Assembly (NCBI RefSeq): GCF_007679345.1
Contig: NZ_VEGH01000004.1
Location: 124,001-188,000 of the forward strand
DNA length: 64,000 bases
Direction: 5' to 3'
Source: Cellulosimicrobium cellulans
GTDB lineage: Bacteria; Actinomycetota; Actinomycetes; Actinomycetales; Cellulomonadaceae
Position 1 is the first letter of the stretch, and each line of letters begins with the position of its first letter. A program made the translations under genes and the position numbers. Positions 56,919 to 64,000 of the stretch are shown one piece after another. The notes under the pieces were generated by a model. The model was given only the letters and a program-made list of their open reading frames with translations. It was not told the origin of the DNA and did no database searches.

Positions 56919-58639
56919 CCGCGCCGACCCGCACCGCCGCCCGCCGCGGCGGCCTCGCCGCCCTGCTCGCCGTCGTGCTCGCGGCCCTGTCGGCCTGCGT
57001 GGGCATCCCGACGTCGGGGCCCGTCGGCGTCGGCGTCGAGGGCGTCACCGACCAGGGCGTCGTCGAGCCGCTGGGCGACCCGCCCCCGCAGGACGGCACG
57101 CCCGAGGACATCGTCCGCGGGTTCCTCGGCGCCAGCGCCGCGGGCTTCAGCCGGGGGTCCGCCTCGGTCGACGCCGCCGACGACTTCCGCAACGCCCGCG
57201 AGTACCTGTCCGGCGAGACCCGCCGGTCCTGGAACCCGCGCGAGCGGGTCGTCGTGTACGCCACGGCCTCCAGCCCCGACATCGAGCTGGTGGGCGAGTC
57301 GCAGGTGAGGGTCGACGTGCGGGTGGCGGCGCGGATCGACGACGAGGGCCGGTACGCGCAGGCCGGCCCGGACGCCAAGGAGTCCCTGACCTTCGACCTC
57401 GTGCAGGACAGCGACGGCCAGTGGCGGATCGCCGGGCTGGAGGACGGCGTCGTGCTGTCCCAGCCGAACTTCGACGCGATCTACCGGTCGGCGACCCTGT
57501 ACTTCCTGTCGCAGGACGAGCAGTTCCTGGTCCCGGAGACGCGGTGGTTCCCGCTGCGCAACCTCGCCACCTCGATCGTCCGCGCGATCATCGCGGGGCC
57601 GTCGGGCTGGCTGCGGGACGCCGTGCGCAGCGCGGTGCCCGAGGGCGCGGTGCTGCAGCCGGACGCCGTCTCCGTGGACGAGGACGGGGTGGCGACGGTC
57701 AGCCTCGCGGCGGGCGGGCTGCCCACCGAGCCGGAGGAGCGCGCCCGGATGCAGGCGCAGCTCGAGGCGTCGCTGCGGATCGCGCGGGTCCGCACGGTGG
57801 AGGTCAGCGCCGGCGGCGTCGCGATGGACGCGGCGGCCGCCGAGCTCGAGCGCGGCCAGGACTGGGGCGGCGCGCTGGAGGCGCTGCAGGACGGGACGCT
57901 CGTGCAGATGGCCGCGGGCGAGCTCGAGCCGGTGGACGGCATCGCGTCCCTCGCCGGCCTCGACGCCCGGGACCCCGCGCGCGACGGGTCCGGCGACCTG
58001 CGCGTCATGCTGTCGGGGCCCGACCGGCTCGTCACCGTCCCGACGACCAGCACCGCCTCCGTCACCCTGCTCGACGCGCCCGCGCTCGTCGCGCCGTCGG
58101 TCGACCGCCTCGGCTGGGTGTGGACCGCGTCGGCGCAGCGGGGCGGCCAGCTGCTGGCCGTCGACGACCGCGGCACGGTCGTCGACGTGGCGGCCGAGTG
58201 GCTGCAGGACCGGACGGTGCGCTCGGTGCGGATCGCCCGCGACGCGACACGGGTCGCCGTGGTCTCGTCCGGATCGGACGGCGTGCGGGTCGACGTCGCC
58301 TCGGTGGTGCGCGACGACTCGGGGACGCCGCAGGTGCTCGGCGAGGCCTGGCGGACCGGGGTGACCCTCACCGACGCCACCCGGGTGGTCTGGGTCGACG
58401 AGTCGACGCTCGGCGTGCTCGGCCGGTCGGGCAGCACCACCACCGCGGTCTACCACCTGGTGCCGCTCTCCGGGGAGGTGCAGACCCGTCCGGCGCTCGC
58501 GGACGCGGTCGACATCGCCGGCGGCAAGGGCGACAGCGCGCTGTACCTGGCGACCGCCGAGGGCGAGCTGTTCGCCCGGGCCGGGTCCAGCTGGGCGTCG
58601 GTCGGGACGGACGTGCGGGACCCGGGCTTCGCGGGCTGA
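56915..58639 (+). CDS. lpqB: Lipoprotein LpqB
   Basis: 574 residues, ATG at 56915. Signal peptide with lipobox LSAC, Cys28, followed by VGIPTSGPVGVGVEG, typical of LpqB. N-terminal GerMN-like domain (SATLYFLSQDEQFLVPETRW; SLRIARVRTVEVSAGGVAMD) and C-terminal beta-propeller-like domain (VDRLGWVWTASAQRGGQLLA). It acts outside the membrane with MtrB in signalling and cell-wall control. Confidence 0.95.
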   Translation: MTAPTRTAARRGGLAALLAVVLAALSACVGIPTSGPVGVGVEGVTDQGVVEPLGDPPPQDGTPEDIVRGFLGASAAGFSRGSASVDAADDFRNAREYLSGETRRSWNPRERVVVYATASSPDIELVGESQVRVDVRVAARIDDEGRYAQAGPDAKESLTFDLVQDSDGQWRIAGLEDGVVLSQPNFDAIYRSATLYFLSQDEQFLVPETRWFPLRNLATSIVRAIIAGPSGWLRDAVRSAVPEGAVLQPDAVSVDEDGVATVSLAAGGLPTEPEERARMQAQLEASLRIARVRTVEVSAGGVAMDAAAAELERGQDWGGALEALQDGTLVQMAAGELEPVDGIASLAGLDARDPARDGSGDLRVMLSGPDRLVTVPTTSTASVTLLDAPALVAPSVDRLGWVWTASAQRGGQLLAVDDRGTVVDVAAEWLQDRTVRSVRIARDATRVAVVSSGSDGVRVDVASVVRDDSGTPQVLGEAWRTGVTLTDATRVVWVDESTLGVLGRSGSTTTAVYHLVPLSGEVQTRPALADAVDIAGGKGDSALYLATAEGELFARAGSSWASVGTDVRDPGFAG

Positions 58640-58696
58640 CCGACGGAGCCTGGGGACGCGCGGCCGCCCACCGCCGCGCGCAGGCATCCTGGGGCG

Positions 58697-59458
58697 GTGA
58701 CCGCGACCGCCCCGCGGGGCCGCGCCCTCGGCGACCTCGCCCGCGAGCTCCTCGACCTCGTGCTGCCCGTGACCTGCGCCGGCTGCGGGCGGCCCGGAGC
58801 CGCGCTGTGCCCGGGCTGCCTGCACCGGTTCTCGGGGCCGCCCCGGCGGTGCGAGCGCGCAGCGGGGCGGCTGGACCGGATGGACGGCACGACGGTCCCG
58901 GTGTGGGCGCTCGCGGAGAACGACGGCCCGGTGCGCCGCGCCGTCGTCGCGTGGAAGGACCGTGGCCGGGCCGACGTGACGCCCTGGTTCGCGGCCGTGC
59001 TGGCGCGGGCGTCGCCGGCGCTGGGCGACGAGGTGCCGGGCGCGGCCCCGGGGCGGCTGGCCGTGGTGCCCGCGCCGGCGTCGCCCCGGGGACGGGCCCG
59101 GCGCGGGGAGGACCTGGTCGGCGCCCTGGCCCGGTCCGCCGCCGCGGGGCTCGGCACGCACGCCCTGCCCGCCCTGCGCCTGGCCGGCGGCGGCCGGGAC
59201 CAGGTCGGGCTCGGGGTCCGGGGCCGCGCGGCGAACCTGGCGGGCCGGGTCCGGGTCCGCCCGCGGGCGCGGGCCGCACTGGCCGGCGCGCGGGTCCTGC
59301 TCGTCGACGACGTCCTGACGACCGGCGCGACGCTGGCCGCGTGCCGGGCGGCCCTGGAGGCGGCGGGTGCGCAGGTCGCGGGCGCGCTGGTGCTCGCCGT
59401 CACCCGTCCGCCCGGCTCCCCGACCGGCTGGTTGGTCGCCGCGCCGGAGCCGGGCTAG
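58697..59458 (+). CDS. comF: ComF-family phosphoribosyltransferase-like protein
   Basis: 253 residues, GTG at 58697. N-terminal zinc-finger-like cysteines CAGCGRPGAALCPGC (about 27-41), then a phosphoribosyltransferase fold with the PRPP loop VLLVDDVLTTGATLAACRAA near the C-terminus. ComF proteins take part in DNA uptake or processing in some bacteria; here the synteny with lpqB and hpf is the usual actinobacterial one. No clear ribosome-binding site; CATCCT about 10 bases upstream may be a -10 box for leaderless expression. Confidence 0.92.
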   Translation: MTATAPRGRALGDLARELLDLVLPVTCAGCGRPGAALCPGCLHRFSGPPRRCERAAGRLDRMDGTTVPVWALAENDGPVRRAVVAWKDRGRADVTPWFAAVLARASPALGDEVPGAAPGRLAVVPAPASPRGRARRGEDLVGALARSAAAGLGTHALPALRLAGGGRDQVGLGVRGRAANLAGRVRVRPRARAALAGARVLLVDDVLTTGATLAACRAALEAAGAQVAGALVLAVTRPPGSPTGWLVAAPEPG

Positions 59459-59624
59459 CGTGGACCCCACAGCACCGGGTGGCAGGGACGTCGCCCGGTA
59501 CCGGGACTCGACGGGCACGCCCCGCACGAGGAGGTGGTGCCGCAGACCAGCGCCCCGCGAGGGCGCGTTCGAGCACGCTGCCGGGCGGGTCGCACCCCGC
59601 CCCCGGACCTCCAGGAGGAACCCC

Positions 59625-60308
59625 ATGGAGATCGTCGTCGCCGGCCGTCACACCGACGTCCCCGAGCGTTTCCGTCAGCACGTGACGGACAAGCTCGCCA
59701 AGCTCGAGCAGCTCGCCCCCCGGGCGCAGCGCATCGACGTCGAGGTGACCCACGAGTCCAACCCCCGGCAGGCCGCGGCCGCCGAACGGGTCGAGCTGAC
59801 CGTGGTGGGCAAGGGACCGGTGATCCGCGCCGAGGCCTGCGCGGACGACCGGTACGGGGCCTTCGACCTGGCGATCGACAAGCTCGCGGAGCGCCTGCGC
59901 CGGGCACGCGACCGGCGCAAGAGCCACCGCGGCAAGGTCCCCACGCCGGTCAGCGACCCGCTGCCGCCGCTCGAGGAGCTGGAGGCCGCGGCCCCGACGG
60001 CCGAGCCCGCCGAGGACGGGGTCGTGGAGACCACGCTCGGCGACTCGCCCGTGGTCATCCGGGAGAAGGTGCACGCCGCGCAGCCGATGACGATCGACGA
60101 CGCGCTCTACGAGATGGAGCTCGTCGGGCACGACTTCTTCCTGTTCGTCGACGCCGAGACCGCGCAGCCGTCCGTCGCGTACCGCCGGCGGGGCTGGAGC
60201 TACGGGGTCATCAAGCTCGACGCCGCCGTGACCAGCATGGGCTCCGGCGACGCCGCGCCGCAGACCGGTGGCGTCGCCACCCCGGCGGGGGCGGTCGCCC
60301 AGCGCTGA
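59625..60308 (+). CDS. hpf: Long-form ribosome hibernation promoting factor
   Basis: 227 residues, ATG at 59625 with CAGGAGGAACCCC upstream. N-terminal S30AE/RaiA domain (EIVVAGRHTDVPERFRQHVT; DLAIDKLAERLRRARDRRKS), a flexible acidic linker, and the C-terminal dimerisation domain VIREKVHAAQPMTIDDALYE with GHDFFLFVDAETAQPSVAYR. It pairs 70S ribosomes into inactive 100S dimers in stationary phase. A strong terminator follows. Confidence 0.96.
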   Translation: MEIVVAGRHTDVPERFRQHVTDKLAKLEQLAPRAQRIDVEVTHESNPRQAAAAERVELTVVGKGPVIRAEACADDRYGAFDLAIDKLAERLRRARDRRKSHRGKVPTPVSDPLPPLEELEAAAPTAEPAEDGVVETTLGDSPVVIREKVHAAQPMTIDDALYEMELVGHDFFLFVDAETAQPSVAYRRRGWSYGVIKLDAAVTSMGSGDAAPQTGGVATPAGAVAQR

Positions 60309-60333
60309 CCGCGCCGCCCGCCCGCCCACCGCA

Positions 60334-60370
60334 CCGCGCCCGCCGACGACCCTCCGGTCGGCGGGCGCGG
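60334..60370 (+). terminator. Terminator after hpf
   Basis: Perfect 14-base arms CCGCGCCCGCCGAC (60334-60347) and GTCGGCGGGCGCGG (60357-60370), 9-base loop, 26 bases past the hpf stop. No T-run, as usual in this genome. Confidence 0.75.
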
Positions 60371-60482
60371 TCGTGCGATCTCGCCGAGTCTCCACTTCCG
60401 GACTGCGACCGAGCGCCTCCTCAGAGGCACGGAGCGGAGGTTCGGCGCGGCGGGTGTCGGTGGCGGGCGGCACGATGGGGTG

Positions 60483-61859
60483 ATGGCCACCAGCACCGAC
60501 GCCGCGACCGACCCCGCCGCGACCGCTGCGCCCGGGCGACGCCTGGTCGCCGCGCGTCGTGCCGCGACCGGGAGCGCGCACCGGCCCTCCGCCACCCTGT
60601 CGCTGTCCCAGGCCCGGCGGGTCGCCCTGCGGGCCCAGGGGCTCGACCGCCCGCGGGCCGAGCGCACCGGGCCCGCCACGATGCGCCAGCTGCAGCAGGT
60701 CGTCGACCGGCTCGGCCTGCTGCAGATCGACTCGGTCAACGTCGTCGCCCGGGCCCACCTCGTGCCCACGTTCTCCCGCATCGGCCCGTACGACCCGGCG
60801 CTGCTGGACCGCGCCGCCGGCCGCGCGCCCCGGCGGCTGGTCGAGACCTGGGCCCACGAGGCCTCGTACGTGCCCCCGGAGACCTACGCCCTGCTCGGCT
60901 GGCGGCGCCGCGCCTACCGCGAGTACGCCTGGGGCTCGATCCGCGAGGTGCCGCTGACCCACTCGCCGCTCGTCGACGACGTGCTGGCGATGATCGCCGA
61001 GGACGGCCCGCTCACCGCCAGCGAGGTGCACGCCCGCGTCGAGGGGCCCGTGCCGCGGGACCGGACGGAGTGGGGCTGGAACTGGACCGCGGCCAAGCGG
61101 GTCCTGGAGTACCTGTTCTTCACCGGGCAGGTCGCCTCGGCCCGCCGGAACCCGCAGTTCGAGCGCTGCTACGACCTGACCGAGCGCGTGCTCCCGCCGG
61201 CCGTGCTCGCCGCGCCGGAGCCGGACGAGGACGACGCCGTGCGCGAGCTGCTGCGGATCGCCGCGCGCGCCCACGGCGTCGCCTCCGAGCGGTGCCTGCT
61301 CGACTACTTCCGCCTCAAGGGCCCGCGCGCCCGGGCCGCGGTCGCCGACCTGGTCGAGGAGGGCACGCTGGTGCCGGTGCGGGTCGAGGGCTGGGCCCGG
61401 CCCACCTACCTGCACGCCGACGCCGACCTGCCGCGCCGGGCGACCGGGCGGGCGCTGCTCAGCCCGTTCGACCCGCTCGTGTTCGAGCGCCGCCGGCTCG
61501 AGGAGCTGTTCGGGCTGCGCTACCGCATCGAGATCTACGTGCCGGAGGCGCAGCGGGTGCACGGCTACTACGTGCTGCCGTTCCTGCGCGGCGAGCACCT
61601 GGCCGCGCTGGTGGACCTCAAGGCGGACCGTCGCGCCGGGCTGCTCCGGGTGCACGCCGCGCACCCCGCCGAGCCGGCCCGTGCGGTGCCCGGCGCGGTC
61701 CCCGGCACCTCGCCGGGCGCGGTCGCGGCGGACCTCGCGGCCGAGCTGCGGCTGCTCGCGGGCTGGCTCGGCCTGGACGACGTCGTGGTGGGGGACCGGG
61801 ACGGCACACCGCGCGGGACGCTGGCCCCGGTGCTGGCGAGCGCGCTCTCCGCCGGCTGA
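60483..61859 (+). CDS. YcaQ-type winged-helix DNA glycosylase (HTH_42 family)
   Basis: 458 residues, ATG at 60483 (GTG at 60480 also in frame). After a 40-residue Ala-rich start comes LSLSQARRVALRAQGLDRPR, then LGLLQIDSVNVVARAHLVPT with the Gln-x-Asp pair (Gln81, Asp83) typical of YcaQ, unlike the Gln-x-Gln of the paralogue at 47106. Also present are TWAHEASYVPPETYALLGWR and FDPLVFERRRLEELFGLRYR. E. coli YcaQ unhooks DNA interstrand crosslinks. Near the C-terminus an Ala/Pro/Gly-rich insert of about 20 residues occurs. Confidence 0.9.
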   Translation: MATSTDAATDPAATAAPGRRLVAARRAATGSAHRPSATLSLSQARRVALRAQGLDRPRAERTGPATMRQLQQVVDRLGLLQIDSVNVVARAHLVPTFSRIGPYDPALLDRAAGRAPRRLVETWAHEASYVPPETYALLGWRRRAYREYAWGSIREVPLTHSPLVDDVLAMIAEDGPLTASEVHARVEGPVPRDRTEWGWNWTAAKRVLEYLFFTGQVASARRNPQFERCYDLTERVLPPAVLAAPEPDEDDAVRELLRIAARAHGVASERCLLDYFRLKGPRARAAVADLVEEGTLVPVRVEGWARPTYLHADADLPRRATGRALLSPFDPLVFERRRLEELFGLRYRIEIYVPEAQRVHGYYVLPFLRGEHLAALVDLKADRRAGLLRVHAAHPAEPARAVPGAVPGTSPGAVAADLAAELRLLAGWLGLDDVVVGDRDGTPRGTLAPVLASALSAG

Positions 61860-61892
61860 CGCGCTGAGGGCGCCACCGGACGCGGTGCCGGG

Positions 61893-61923
61893 TTGCTGGT
61901 CGTGACTCCGCCTCACCTACGAT
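61893..61923 (+). promoter_or_regulatory. Possible secA promoter
   Basis: TTGCTG (61893-61898), 19-base spacer, TACGAT (61918-61923); the start would be near 61930, leaving a leader of about 70 bases to the secA GTG. Visual match only. Confidence 0.4.
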
Positions 61924-62001
61924 GGTCGGGGCCCGGCTGTGCGGTCGGGACGCCGGGACGCCGCACGTGGCCACGTGCGGCGCAGCGAGTCGGGAGTGCA
62001 C

Positions 62002-64000
<1,999 letters not shown>

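Noticed and set aside
56027..59626. 1199-codon open frame on the minus strand opposite mtrB, lpqB and comF
   Set aside because: Shadow frame; composition is low-complexity Arg/Gly/Ala and no family motif is seen, while the plus strand is well-conserved core genes.

Overview
The window looks like a chromosomal segment of a very GC-rich actinobacterium of the order Micrococcales, most like Cellulomonas or a relative. This rests on codon use, the many GTG starts, the ATGA/GTGA coupled gene overlaps, and the core run mtrA-mtrB-lpqB-comF-hpf-(YcaQ)-secA at the right end. No rRNA, tRNA, CRISPR array or intact insertion sequence was found. All calls come from reading the sequence and known family motifs; no database search was run.

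Layout. (1) 1-12.8 kb: a mannoside/oligosaccharide locus. The minus-strand operon encodes a lipoprotein binding protein, two permeases, a DUF1861-type protein, a small membrane protein and an ATPase cut by the window edge. The plus-strand side encodes a LacI regulator, a GH130 phosphorylase, mannose-6-phosphate isomerase, a GH13 glucosidase and phosphomannomutase. GH130 would yield mannose-1-phosphate, the mutase mannose-6-phosphate, and the isomerase fructose-6-phosphate. Two copies of an AACCGGTT-centred palindrome sit on the two divergent start regions. The GH13 frame runs into the mutase frame with no stop. (2) 12.8-26.6 kb: a cation efflux protein, then a long minus-strand operon: family-5 binding protein, double ATPase, two permeases, isochorismatase-like amidohydrolase, two DUF1989 proteins (UAAP1/UAAP2, carboxyguanidine deiminase type), allophanate-hydrolase-like amidase and an MFS transporter. 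A metal-dependent amidohydrolase and a TetR regulator diverge from it. The set matches the published logic of guanylurea breakdown and has no urea/guanidine carboxylase. (3) 26.8-30.1 kb: a glycine betaine/proline-type ABC importer with a long structured leader. (4) 30.6-39.6 kb: a NarL-type two-component system, two tandem paralogous small membrane proteins, an acyltransferase-3 protein, a GNAT-like protein, a SpoIIM-like/RDD divergent pair and glutamate dehydrogenase. (5) 39.5-43.4 kb: an island of visibly lower GC with a truncated acetaldehyde-dehydrogenase-like gene, an unusual APH-kinase/2-keto-4-pentenoate-hydratase fusion and a decayed piece of an NdvB-type cyclic glucan synthase. (6) 43.5-48.3 kb: MarR plus ABC exporter, malate dehydrogenase and an AlkZ-like winged-helix protein. 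(7) 48.5-54.2 kb: a DUF58/MoxR/DUF4350/DUF4129 operon. (8) 54.4-64.0 kb: the mtrAB-lpqB-secA core block, with secA cut by the right edge.

Across the window a palindromic repeat recurs. Two copies are exactly 75 bp with identical spacing but co-varying half-sites (14487-14561 and 26644-26718), and a third is partial (32820-32888). The first lies in frame inside the MFS transporter gene. The points most worth following are the carboxylase-less DUF1989 operon, this repeat family, the kinase-hydratase fusion, the glucan-synthase relic and the GH13-mutase read-through.
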